In this document: in pieces, positions 35,176 to 42,691 of the stretch
How the letters are laid out: each line of letters begins with the position of its first letter
How positions within the stretch are numbered: the first letter of the stretch is position 1
NCBI GenBank assembly: GCA_019234815.1
Contig: JAFALA010000007.1
Span: forward strand, 105,015-169,014
Direction of reading: 5' to 3'
DNA length: 64,000 bases
Source: Burkholderiaceae bacterium
Lineage (GTDB): Bacteria > Pseudomonadota > Gammaproteobacteria > Burkholderiales > Burkholderiaceae_C
Made by a program: the position numbers and the translations under genes
Notes under the pieces: model-generated
Database searches by the model: none
Seen by the model: only the letters and a program-made list of their open reading frames with translations
What the model was told of the DNA's origin: nothing

Positions 35176-35484
35176 TAACTGGACTTCATAAAAAAACAGA
35201 TGACTTACCGGCTTTGATGGATGTTCTTCTGCAAAGGCTCCACCTGCGAGGCGCATGAGCGCCTTTACAGATTCTGCCGACATGAGGCCTGTCCGGATTT
35301 GCGCAAGCGCAAAGGAAGCGCGGCGCGCTAGCCGTAGGCACGGAGCGGATAGGGGAGCGGGTAGGCGCCGGCCACGCATCGATGCCTGTCAATCTGAAGA
35401 TCGCCAGATCCCGACCCATCAGCGGGGAGGCCGCTTTCATACTCCCTGCGACCGCTCCCTACGTTCTTGCGGTACTGGGTAGAT
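35176..35484. other. Divergent regulatory region, ODP gene versus NCS1 permease
   Basis: This 309-base gap holds the upstream parts of two divergent genes. On the permease side it carries the shared motif at 35388-35410 and a -10-like TTTCAT at 35435-35440. No gene is evident. The in-frame extension of the ODP-like protein into it looks non-coding. Confidence 0.6.
35388..35410 (+). promoter_or_regulatory. Shared regulatory motif, copy 1 (NCS1 permease)
   Basis: This fits GYCAATSTRARSRTCGCSA and continues with GATC. It matches copy 2 (37047-37069) at 18 of 23 positions. A -10-like TTTCAT begins 47 bases after the motif start. The permease ATG follows at 35485. Confidence 0.7.
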
Positions 35485-37023
35485 ATGAGCAATGACATCA
35501 CACAGGTCGAGCCCTTCGGCTTCGAGCGCATTCCGGACGCGTCGCGTCATGCCAGGCCGGTCGATCTGTTCCGGCTTCTCTTCGGCGGCTGCAACACCTT
35601 TTCGACCTCGGTGCTGGGCAGCTTCCCGGTGCTGCTGGGCCTGTCGTTCCGGGCCGGTGTCTGGGCCATTGTCATCGGCGTTGCGGCCGGCACCTGCGTG
35701 CTGGCGCCGATGAGCCTGTTCGGACCCCGCAACGGCACCAGCGATCCGGTCTCGTCCGGCGCCCACTTCGGCATCCACGGCCGCATCGTGGGCTCGTTCC
35801 TGGCCTTGCTGACGTCCATTGCGTTCTTCTCGCTGGCGGTGTGGAGTTCGGGCGACGCCCTGGTCGGCGGCGCGCACGAAATGGTGGGCCTGCCGGTCAA
35901 CGGACTGACGCTGAGCAGCGCCTACGGCCTGTTCGCCGTGCTGGTCCTGACGGTGTGCATCTATGGATTCCGCTTCATGCTGTGGGTCAACAAGATCGCG
36001 GTGTGGACGGCCAGCCTGCTCTTTGTCGTGGGCATCTTCGCGTTCGCGGGCCTGCTCGACACCCATTACGCCGGCCGTCTGCAATGGGGGCTGCCGGGCT
36101 TTTGGCCGGCCTTCCTGGGGGCGGCGATGGTGGCGCTGAGCAACCCGCTGTCCTTCGCCTCCACGCTGGGCGACTGGGCCCGCTACATCCCGGAAGACGC
36201 GCCCAAGCCGCGCGTGATCCTGGCGGTGTTCGTGGCCCAGGCCGCAACCCTGGTGCCGTTTCTGTTCGGCCTGGCCACGGCCACCATCATCGCGTCCAAG
36301 GCACCTCAGTTCATCGCGTCGAGCGACTATGTCGGCGGGCTGCTGGCGGTCTCGCCGCGGTGGTTCTTCCTGCCGGTCTGCCTGATCGCCATCATCGGAG
36401 GGATGTCGACCGGCACGACCGCGCTGTACGGCACCGGCCTGGACCTGTCCAGCATGCTGCCCCGCCATCTCAACCGGGTCCGCGCCACGGTGGTCATCGG
36501 CATTTTCGCCATCAGCTTCATCTTCGTTGGCCGCTTCGCCTTCAACATGGTGGAGAGCGTCTCCACCTTCTCGACCTTGATCGACACCTTCAGCTGCCCC
36601 TGGCTGGCCATCATGGTGATCGGTTATGCGAGCCGCCGCGGGCACTACCTGCCAGACGACCTGCAGGTCTTCAACCGGGGACAGCGGGGCGGGCACTACT
36701 GGTTCACGGGCGGATGGAATCTGCGCGCCATAGGAGCCTGGGTGCCGAGCTCCGCGACCGGACTGCTGTTTGCCAATGTGCCGGGCCAGTTCGTCGGCCC
36801 GCTCAGCCTGTTCGTGGGCGGCCTGGACGTGAGCGTGCCGGTGTCGCTGCTGACGGGCGGGTTGCTGTACGGCGGTCTGCTCTGGGTCTTCCCGGAGCCG
36901 GATGCGGTCTATGGCCCGCGCGGGCGGCTCTGGATGCGCCGAGTAGATGCCGATACCGACGCCGCAGCCGACGCTGATGCCCAGCCCCTGCGCGCGGGTG
37001 CTCCTTCCGCGGCCTCGATGTAA
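35485..37023 (+). CDS. NCS1-family permease (cytosine/allantoin/hydantoin type)
   Basis: This is a 512-residue inner-membrane symporter with about 12 helices. NCS1 hallmarks are an early LLFGGCNTFSTSVLGSFPVL, GPRNGTSDPVSSGAHFGIHG, and the segments SNPLSFASTLGDWARYIPED and GGMSTGTTALYGTGLDLSS. The ATG at 35485 (MSNDITQ) is preferred over a TTG at 35467. The family takes up nucleobases, hydantoins, allantoin or related nitrogen compounds. Its regulatory motif is shared with the ureohydrolase and TonB-receptor genes, so it probably imports the substrate of this catabolic locus. Confidence 0.88.
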   Translation: MSNDITQVEPFGFERIPDASRHARPVDLFRLLFGGCNTFSTSVLGSFPVLLGLSFRAGVWAIVIGVAAGTCVLAPMSLFGPRNGTSDPVSSGAHFGIHGRIVGSFLALLTSIAFFSLAVWSSGDALVGGAHEMVGLPVNGLTLSSAYGLFAVLVLTVCIYGFRFMLWVNKIAVWTASLLFVVGIFAFAGLLDTHYAGRLQWGLPGFWPAFLGAAMVALSNPLSFASTLGDWARYIPEDAPKPRVILAVFVAQAATLVPFLFGLATATIIASKAPQFIASSDYVGGLLAVSPRWFFLPVCLIAIIGGMSTGTTALYGTGLDLSSMLPRHLNRVRATVVIGIFAISFIFVGRFAFNMVESVSTFSTLIDTFSCPWLAIMVIGYASRRGHYLPDDLQVFNRGQRGGHYWFTGGWNLRAIGAWVPSSATGLLFANVPGQFVGPLSLFVGGLDVSVPVSLLTGGLLYGGLLWVFPEPDAVYGPRGRLWMRRVDADTDAAADADAQPLRAGAPSAASM

Positions 37024-37046
37024 GTCCGGCCATTGCAACGATTCCG

Positions 37047-37069
37047 GTCAATGTAAAGGTCGCGAGATC
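37047..37069 (+). promoter_or_regulatory. Shared regulatory motif, copy 2 (ureohydrolase)
   Basis: The consensus GYCAATSTRARSRTCGCSA is present and is followed by GATCGGAATCC. A -10-like TAGCAT begins 49 bases after the motif start (37096-37101). The ureohydrolase ATG is 69 bases from the motif end, nearly the same as for copy 1. Confidence 0.7.
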
Positions 37070-37137
37070 GGAATCCCTGCCGGGCCGGGGCCGCCTAGCA
37101 TGACCGTGTTGCCCATCCATTGAAAGATGCTGAATCC

Positions 37138-38100
37138 ATGTCGAGCGAGCGCCAACGAGAACTGAACCAACCGCTGGGCGGCAATGCCATGCCGCGCTTC
37201 GGCGGCATCGCCACGATGATGCGGCTGCCGCAGGCCCAGACCGCGGCGGGCCTCGATGTCTGCTTTGTCGGCGTGCCGCTCGACATCGGCACCTCGAACC
37301 GTTCGGGGGCAAGGTTCGGCCCGCGCCAGATCCGATGCGAGTCGGTGCTGCTGCGGCCCTACAACCTGGCCACGCGCGCGGCGCCCTTCGATTCGCTGCA
37401 GGTGGCCGACCTGGGCGATGTCGCCACCAACCCCTACGACCTCAAGGACTCGGTCCGCATGATCGAGGAGGCCTACGACGAGATCGTGGGCGCGGGCTGC
37501 CGCCCAATCACGCTGGGCGGCGACCACACGATCGCCTGGCCCATCCTGCGCGCCCTGAAGAAGAGGCATGGCCCGCTCGCCGTCGTCCATGTCGACGCGC
37601 ATGCCGACGTGAACGACACGATGAACGGCGAGAAGATCGCCCATGGCACGCCCTTCAGGCGCGCGATCGAGGAGGGCCTGCTGCAATGCGACCGCATGAC
37701 GCAGATCGGACTGCGCGGCACCGGCTATCACGCCGACGACTTCGACTGGTGCCGCCGCCAGGGCATCACCGTCGTCCAGGCCGAGGCGTGCTGGATCCGC
37801 TCGCTGGTGCCACTGATGGCCGAGGTCAGGGCGCGGGTCGGTGACGCACCGGTCTATCTCAGCTTTGACATCGACGGCCTGGATCCCGCGTTCGCGCCGG
37901 GCACGGGCACGCCGGAGATCGGCGGACTCTCCGTGTACCAGGGCCTGGAAATCATCCGCGGCATGCGGGGCCTCAACGTGGTGGGCGCCGACCTGGTCGA
38001 GGTCTCGCCGCCTTACGACACGACCGGCACCACGGCCCTGGTGGGCGCCAACCTGGCCTACGAAATGCTGTGCGTCATGCCCGGCGTTCAATTCCGCTGA
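37138..38100 (+). CDS. Agmatinase/guanidinobutyrase-type ureohydrolase
   Basis: This is a 320-residue cytoplasmic binuclear manganese enzyme of the arginase superfamily. Metal ligands are seen in LGGDHTIAW (His), VHVDAHADVND (Asp, His, Asp) and LSFDIDGLDPAFAPG (Asp, Asp). It hydrolyses a guanidino compound to urea and an amine; agmatine, 4-guanidinobutyrate and 3-guanidinopropionate are all possible. The ATG at 38 bases after the -10-like element is used; a TTG at 37120 is in frame. Downstream aldehyde dehydrogenase and FAD oxidase genes fit further breakdown of the freed amine. Confidence 0.88.
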   Translation: MSSERQRELNQPLGGNAMPRFGGIATMMRLPQAQTAAGLDVCFVGVPLDIGTSNRSGARFGPRQIRCESVLLRPYNLATRAAPFDSLQVADLGDVATNPYDLKDSVRMIEEAYDEIVGAGCRPITLGGDHTIAWPILRALKKRHGPLAVVHVDAHADVNDTMNGEKIAHGTPFRRAIEEGLLQCDRMTQIGLRGTGYHADDFDWCRRQGITVVQAEACWIRSLVPLMAEVRARVGDAPVYLSFDIDGLDPAFAPGTGTPEIGGLSVYQGLEIIRGMRGLNVVGADLVEVSPPYDTTGTTALVGANLAYEMLCVMPGVQFR

Positions 38101-38137
38101 CCTTCAAGAGACGCAGCCAAAGACCTGCATCGATTTC

Positions 38138-39589
38138 ATGAACGAACCCGTATTTCCTGCCGCCTGTATCGCAGGCGAGCGCCTGTATGCCCCGGCCTCG
38201 CGCACCCCCGTCTTCTCGGCGGCGAGCGGCGCCTTGTTCGGCTGGCAGCAGGTGGCGTCGCCCCAGCAGATCGAGGCGGCGGTGCAGAGCGCCAGGTCGG
38301 CGTTTCCCGCCTGGCGCGACACGCCGGCGACCGTGCGCGGCGAGCTGCTTCGCGCCGTGACCGCCTTGATCGAGTCGCGCCGCGACTTTTTGGTGCAGCT
38401 GCAGATGCGGGTCAACGGCAAGCCGCGCGCTGAAGCCGAGCTGGACGTCTCGGACCTGGCCGCGTGTTTTGCGTATTACGGCGAGCTCTGCGCCGAGGGC
38501 GGCCTATTTGATCGGGAGCCGGTTGCGGTGCCCGAGAGCGGGGTCGCGGCCGAGCGCTTCCACGCGCCGGTGGGCGTGGCCGCCTTGATCGTGCCCTGGA
38601 ACTTTCCCATGGTCACCACCGCGTGGAAGCTGGCGCCGGCCCTGGCCGCGGGCTGCACGGTCGTGCTCAAGCCCTCGGAGCTGACCTCGCCGGCCGAACT
38701 CGCGCTCTTCGAGCTGCTGGCTGAAGCGGGCGTGCCGCCCGGGGTGGTCAATCTCGTCAACGGCGGGGCCAAGGTGGGCGCGGCGCTGGCTGCGCACCCT
38801 GGCGTCGACAAGATCTCGTTCACCGGCAGCACGGCGGTGGGCGCGCAGGTCATGCGGCAGGCCGCCGACGGCATGAAGCGCCTGACCCTGGAGCTGGGCG
38901 GCAAATCGGCCCTGATCGTCCGCGAGGACGCCGACATGGCGCTGGCCGTTGAATTGGCCGTCGCCGGCGCATTCGGCAATGCCGGCCAGATGTGCTCGGC
39001 GACCTCGCGCATCCTGGTCCACGACAGCGTGTATCGGAAGTTCATGAGTGCCTTCGAGACGGTGGTGCACGATCTGGTTGCGGGTCCGCCCGAGCACGCG
39101 GCCAGCCAGATGGGGCCGTTGATCTCCAAGGCCCAATTGGGCCAGGTGCAGGCCAAGGTGAAGCAAGGCCTGGCCGCCGGCGCGCAGACGGCCTTCTCGG
39201 GCCGTCTGGCCGATTGCGCGGGCGAGGGCTTCTTCATGGCGCCCCTGGTGGTGGCCGAGCCCGCGCCCGACAACGTGCTGTGGACCGAGGAGATCTTCGG
39301 CCCGGTGGCCTGCGTGCGCTCGTTCCGCGACGACGCCGAGGCCATTGCGGCCGCCAACGACACGGCCTACGGCCTGGTGGCGACCGTCGTGACCGAGAGC
39401 GCCGAAGCCGGCGAACTGTACCGGGCGGGCCTGCGCACGGGGCTGGTCTGGATCAACACCCCGCAGCTGATCTTTCCCCAGGTGTGCTGGGGTGGCTTCG
39501 GCGCCAGCGGCTTGGGCCGGGAGCTCGGCCTGGAAGGCTTGCGGGCCTTTCAGGAGCTGCGCCATGTGGTGCGGCGCCGGGCGGCCTGA
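38138..39589 (+). CDS. NAD(P)-dependent aldehyde dehydrogenase
   Basis: This is a 483-residue ALDH-superfamily enzyme. The cofactor and active-site motifs are VPWNFPMVTTAWKLAPALAA, FTGSTAVGAQV, the general base Glu in LELGGKSA and the catalytic Cys in AGQMCSATSR. The closest types are betaine- or aminoaldehyde dehydrogenases. The frame is open further upstream through the ureohydrolase gene, but the ATG at 38138 (MNEPVFPAAC) starts the recognisable protein. It lies 37 bases after the ureohydrolase stop, so it is co-transcribed and probably oxidises the aldehyde made by the FAD oxidase. Confidence 0.9.
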   Translation: MNEPVFPAACIAGERLYAPASRTPVFSAASGALFGWQQVASPQQIEAAVQSARSAFPAWRDTPATVRGELLRAVTALIESRRDFLVQLQMRVNGKPRAEAELDVSDLAACFAYYGELCAEGGLFDREPVAVPESGVAAERFHAPVGVAALIVPWNFPMVTTAWKLAPALAAGCTVVLKPSELTSPAELALFELLAEAGVPPGVVNLVNGGAKVGAALAAHPGVDKISFTGSTAVGAQVMRQAADGMKRLTLELGGKSALIVREDADMALAVELAVAGAFGNAGQMCSATSRILVHDSVYRKFMSAFETVVHDLVAGPPEHAASQMGPLISKAQLGQVQAKVKQGLAAGAQTAFSGRLADCAGEGFFMAPLVVAEPAPDNVLWTEEIFGPVACVRSFRDDAEAIAAANDTAYGLVATVVTESAEAGELYRAGLRTGLVWINTPQLIFPQVCWGGFGASGLGRELGLEGLRAFQELRHVVRRRAA

Positions 39590-39626
39590 GCCGGGTCTGG
39601 TTTCAACTTTCAAATGGAGACATCGC

Positions 39627-39989
39627 ATGAGCAAACTCATTCAGGATATCAAGACCTTGGGCGCCGGCGTCGGCAGCTTCACGCAGCTTGACTTCGGCAT
39701 GGACGAATCGGACTGGTGCGCGCTCACGGGCGCCAGCCAAGGCCATGTCGTCGGCTGGTGGGAAGGCAAGGTCGGTGCCGTCGACTTTCCCGCCACGACG
39801 GCGGACGAAGTGGTGTGGCTGGCCGAAGGGCGCATCGCGCTGACGGATGCACAAGGCGGGCGCCGCGAATTCGCCGCCGGCGACGCCTATTTCGTGCAGG
39901 CGGGCTTTGCGGGCCGTTGGGAAACTCTTGAAGACGCCAAGAAGCTCTACGTGCTGCTGGAAAAACCGGATTCGACCTTGAAAGCTTGA
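39627..39989 (+). CDS. Small cupin-domain protein (DUF861/EutQ-like)
   Basis: This is a 120-residue single-cupin protein. GHVVGWWEGKVGAVDFPATT, DEVVWLAEGRIAL and FAAGDAYFVQAGFAGRWETL match the DUF861-type cupins often placed beside polyamine or amino-acid oxidases. The ATG at 39627 has GGAGA eight bases upstream. It sits between the aldehyde dehydrogenase and FAD oxidase genes (37 and 22 bases) in one operon. Metal-binding histidines of classical cupins are few, so a binding rather than catalytic role is likely. Confidence 0.8.
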   Translation: MSKLIQDIKTLGAGVGSFTQLDFGMDESDWCALTGASQGHVVGWWEGKVGAVDFPATTADEVVWLAEGRIALTDAQGGRREFAAGDAYFVQAGFAGRWETLEDAKKLYVLLEKPDSTLKA

Positions 39990-40011
39990 GCGCATCGGGA
40001 GTCTTGACACA

Positions 40012-41451
40012 ATGGAAGCCATGATCTTGAAAGGCGAACCGACCGGCCAGGCCCAGGTGAATCCACTCGGCGTGGAAGAAGCCCTGGCCCATGCGCGCCT
40101 GTTTCCGTATTGGCTGGACAGCCAGGCCGCGCCGACGCCCTTGCCGCCGCTCGAACGCCCCACGCGCGCCGACCTGCTGGTCGTGGGCGGCGGCTTTACG
40201 GGCCTGTGGGCGGCCATCCAGGCCAAGGAGCAGATGCCCGAGCTCGACGTCGTGCTGATCGAAGCGGGGCGCATCGCCTTCGGGGCGTCCGGGCGGGCCG
40301 GCGGCATCATCTCGACCTCGGTGATGCACGGACTGCCCAATGCCGTGCGCCTGTTTCCCAAGGACATCGAGGCATTGGAGCGCCTGGGCCAGGCCAACCT
40401 CGATGGATTCGAGGAGACGCTGAAGCGCTACGGCATCGACGCCGACATCGAGTGGAACGGCGAGATGACGGTGGCCGTCGATGACGCGCATCTGGCGCAT
40501 CTGCGCGACGACTACGAGCTGCACCGCCGCTACGGGCACGACGTGGTGCTGCTGGACCGGGAGCAGACCGCCGCGCAGATCAGCTCGCCGCTGTTTGCAG
40601 GCGCGCTGTGGTCGCGGCATCGCAGCGGCATTGTGCATCCGGCCAAGCTGGCCTGGGGGCTGCGGCGCGCGGCCCTGTCGCTGGGTGTCCGGGTGTATGA
40701 GAACACGCCCCTGCGCCGATTTGTCGACCTGGGCTCTCTGGTGGAAGCGCATACGCCCGATGGACGTATCACGGCGCGGCGCGTGCTGTTCGGCACCGGG
40801 ACGGCAAAGGTGGGCCTGCCCGACATCAACCGGCGCGTCCTGGCCGTGCGCGACCATGTGCTGGCCACGGAGCCCTTGACGGCGGAGCAGCTGGGCCGCC
40901 TGGGCTGGGCTGGGCGCCAGGGCATCTACGACACACGCACGCAGCTGAACTACTTCAGGCTGACCAAGAGCAACAACATCATCTTTGGCGGCCTGGTTGA
41001 CTACCACTTCGACGGCAATCCCAATCCGGCACAGGACGAGCAACGGGAAACCTATCACCGTCTGGCCGCGGCGTTCTACCGGACCTTTCCGCAGCTGGCC
41101 GACGTGAAGTTCTCGCATGCCTGGGGCGGCCCGATCGACTACTGCTCGCGCGGCTCGGTGTTTGCCAAGCCCTACCTGGGCGGAAAGGCTGTGTTTGTGG
41201 CGGGCTATACCGGCTTCGGCGTCGCGGCCAGCCGCTTCGGCGCCTTCATGGGACTCAACATGCTGTTCGACCGCGACAGCCCCGAGCGCCAGCTCGACAT
41301 CGCGCGCAAGAGTCCGTCCTACATCCCGCCCGAGCCGTTCCGCTGGATCGCGGCGCGCATCACCTTCCATGCCTTCGATGGCGCGGACGCCGAAGGCGGC
41401 TGGAAGCGGGCCTGGATCAAGGGCATCAAGGCGCTCGGATTCCCCATGTAG
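40012..41451 (+). CDS. DAO-family FAD-dependent amine oxidoreductase (PuuB-like)
   Basis: This is a 479-residue flavoprotein. The Rossmann motif VVGGGFTGLWAAIQAK (residues about 55-70), the ATG-type segment LIEAGRIAFGASGRAGGIIS and a C-terminal VFVAGYTGFGVAASRFGA match the gamma-glutamylputrescine oxidase/DAO group. Such enzymes oxidise primary or secondary amines to aldehydes, releasing ammonia and peroxide. In this operon it would act after the ureohydrolase and before the aldehyde dehydrogenase. No gamma-glutamylputrescine synthetase gene is nearby, so the substrate may be a free amine. Confidence 0.88.
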   Translation: MEAMILKGEPTGQAQVNPLGVEEALAHARLFPYWLDSQAAPTPLPPLERPTRADLLVVGGGFTGLWAAIQAKEQMPELDVVLIEAGRIAFGASGRAGGIISTSVMHGLPNAVRLFPKDIEALERLGQANLDGFEETLKRYGIDADIEWNGEMTVAVDDAHLAHLRDDYELHRRYGHDVVLLDREQTAAQISSPLFAGALWSRHRSGIVHPAKLAWGLRRAALSLGVRVYENTPLRRFVDLGSLVEAHTPDGRITARRVLFGTGTAKVGLPDINRRVLAVRDHVLATEPLTAEQLGRLGWAGRQGIYDTRTQLNYFRLTKSNNIIFGGLVDYHFDGNPNPAQDEQRETYHRLAAAFYRTFPQLADVKFSHAWGGPIDYCSRGSVFAKPYLGGKAVFVAGYTGFGVAASRFGAFMGLNMLFDRDSPERQLDIARKSPSYIPPEPFRWIAARITFHAFDGADAEGGWKRAWIKGIKALGFPM

Positions 41452-41505
41452 AGGCGCGGCGCCTGCCTCCTACAATCGTCGGCCAGCTCCTGAGACCGTG
41501 CGCGC

Positions 41506-42420
41506 ATGTTTTCCAACACCACCGATCTCGACCTTCGCCTCATCCGGGTGTTTCTTGCCGTCGTCGACGCGCGCGGCATCACGGCGGCCGAGGCCTCGCT
41601 GGGCATTCGCCAGTCCACCATCAGCACGCAGCTGTCGGTACTGGAAACGCGCCTGGGCTTCAAGCTGTGCGAGCGAGGGCGCGGCGGCTTCCGGCTGACC
41701 TCCAAGGGCGAGCGCATTGCCGCCTCGGCCCGCGCCCTGCTGGCCGCCACGAACGACTTCGTCGTGCAGGTCCGCGAGGTGGACCGCAAGCTCGTGGGCA
41801 CGCTGGCCATCGGCCTGATCGGCCAGGCGCCCCTGACCGAGAACGCGCGCCTGGCCGAGGCCATAGGCGCTTTCCGCCAACGCGACCAGGCGGTTCGATT
41901 CACGATGACGGTGGCGCCCTCGCAGGCGCTCGAGGAAGGCATCGTCAACAAGCAGCTGGACCTGGCGATCGGCTATTTCTGGCATCGCGTGCCGGGCCTG
42001 AGCTACACCCAGCTGTTTGCCGAACGCCAGCAAATCTATTGCGGGCGGGGGCATCCGCTGTTCCATTCGCGCAAGCGCGTGACGGTGGAAGATCTGCTCG
42101 GTTTCGACTGGGTCTGGCGCAGCTACCACGTGCCCGAGGAGCAGCTGCCGCTGACGCAGCGGCATATCACCGCCACGACCGACAACATCGAAGCCGCCAC
42201 CATCCTGATCCTGTCAGGCGGGAACCTCGGCTATCTGCCTTCGCATCATGCCGAGGCCTTCGAGCGGCGCGGCCTGATCCGCGCCGTGGAGCGCGACACC
42301 TTCGGCTTCGACGTGCCATTCCACCTGGTGACGATGCGCTCCAGCGTCGAAAAGCCGGTCGTGAAGGCGTTCTGCGACGACGTCTTCAAGGCTTTCGGCA
42401 TCAAGGCCGCCCACGCCTGA
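41506..42420 (+). CDS. LysR-family transcriptional regulator
   Basis: This is a 304-residue regulator. The N-terminal helix-turn-helix (LRLIRVFLAVVDARGITAAE then LGIRQSTISTQLSVLETRLG) is followed by a LysR substrate-binding domain. It follows the FAD oxidase gene by 54 bases on the same strand. It is the only DNA-binding protein encoded between 35.5 and 47.5 kb. It is therefore the best candidate to bind the motif repeated at 35388, 37047 and 42518, each of which sits where LysR proteins usually activate (about 40-60 bases before the start site). That link is inferred. Confidence 0.88.
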   Translation: MFSNTTDLDLRLIRVFLAVVDARGITAAEASLGIRQSTISTQLSVLETRLGFKLCERGRGGFRLTSKGERIAASARALLAATNDFVVQVREVDRKLVGTLAIGLIGQAPLTENARLAEAIGAFRQRDQAVRFTMTVAPSQALEEGIVNKQLDLAIGYFWHRVPGLSYTQLFAERQQIYCGRGHPLFHSRKRVTVEDLLGFDWVWRSYHVPEEQLPLTQRHITATTDNIEAATILILSGGNLGYLPSHHAEAFERRGLIRAVERDTFGFDVPFHLVTMRSSVEKPVVKAFCDDVFKAFGIKAAHA

Positions 42421-42517
42421 ATTCCCCTTTTGAATGGCCGCCGCCGCGAAGCGCGATGACCGCGCGGCCCTGTCGCGGCCGGATGGCGTGCCGCCGCGCC
42501 CTCAAACATTGACGCCC

Positions 42518-42540
42518 GCCAATGTGAGCGTCGCCAACTG
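42518..42540 (+). promoter_or_regulatory. Shared regulatory motif, copy 3 (TonB-dependent receptor)
   Basis: The consensus GYCAATSTRARSRTCGCSA is present and is followed by GGGAATTC, resembling copy 2. A good -10, TATCAT (42567-42572), begins 49 bases after the motif start, as in copy 2. The receptor ATG is at 42692, after a longer leader. Confidence 0.65.
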
Positions 42541-42691
42541 GGAATTCGACGCAGACGGCGAATTCCTATCATCGAATTGCTGATCGCATTTTGGCGGCCG
42601 TTCGACCGGAGAGGAGACCCGGTGGAACGTCCCGAGGTCCTGCTTGTCGAACTTGAAGGTCCACGGGCTCACACCATTCAAAGGAAGTTGC

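Noticed and set aside
35437..37038. 533-codon minus-strand frame opposite the NCS1 permease
   Set aside because: Low-complexity Gln/Arg/His-rich product with no domain; the permease on the + strand is unmistakable.
37841..38137. N-terminal extension of the aldehyde dehydrogenase through the ureohydrolase gene
   Set aside because: The frame is open but overlaps the well-conserved ureohydrolase end, and the family N-terminus begins at the ATG 38138.
42541..42566. GAATTC repeated as an inverted pair before the TonB receptor -10
   Set aside because: The two 6-base palindromes are 14 bases apart by position and could be chance; the longer shared motif just upstream explains the region better.
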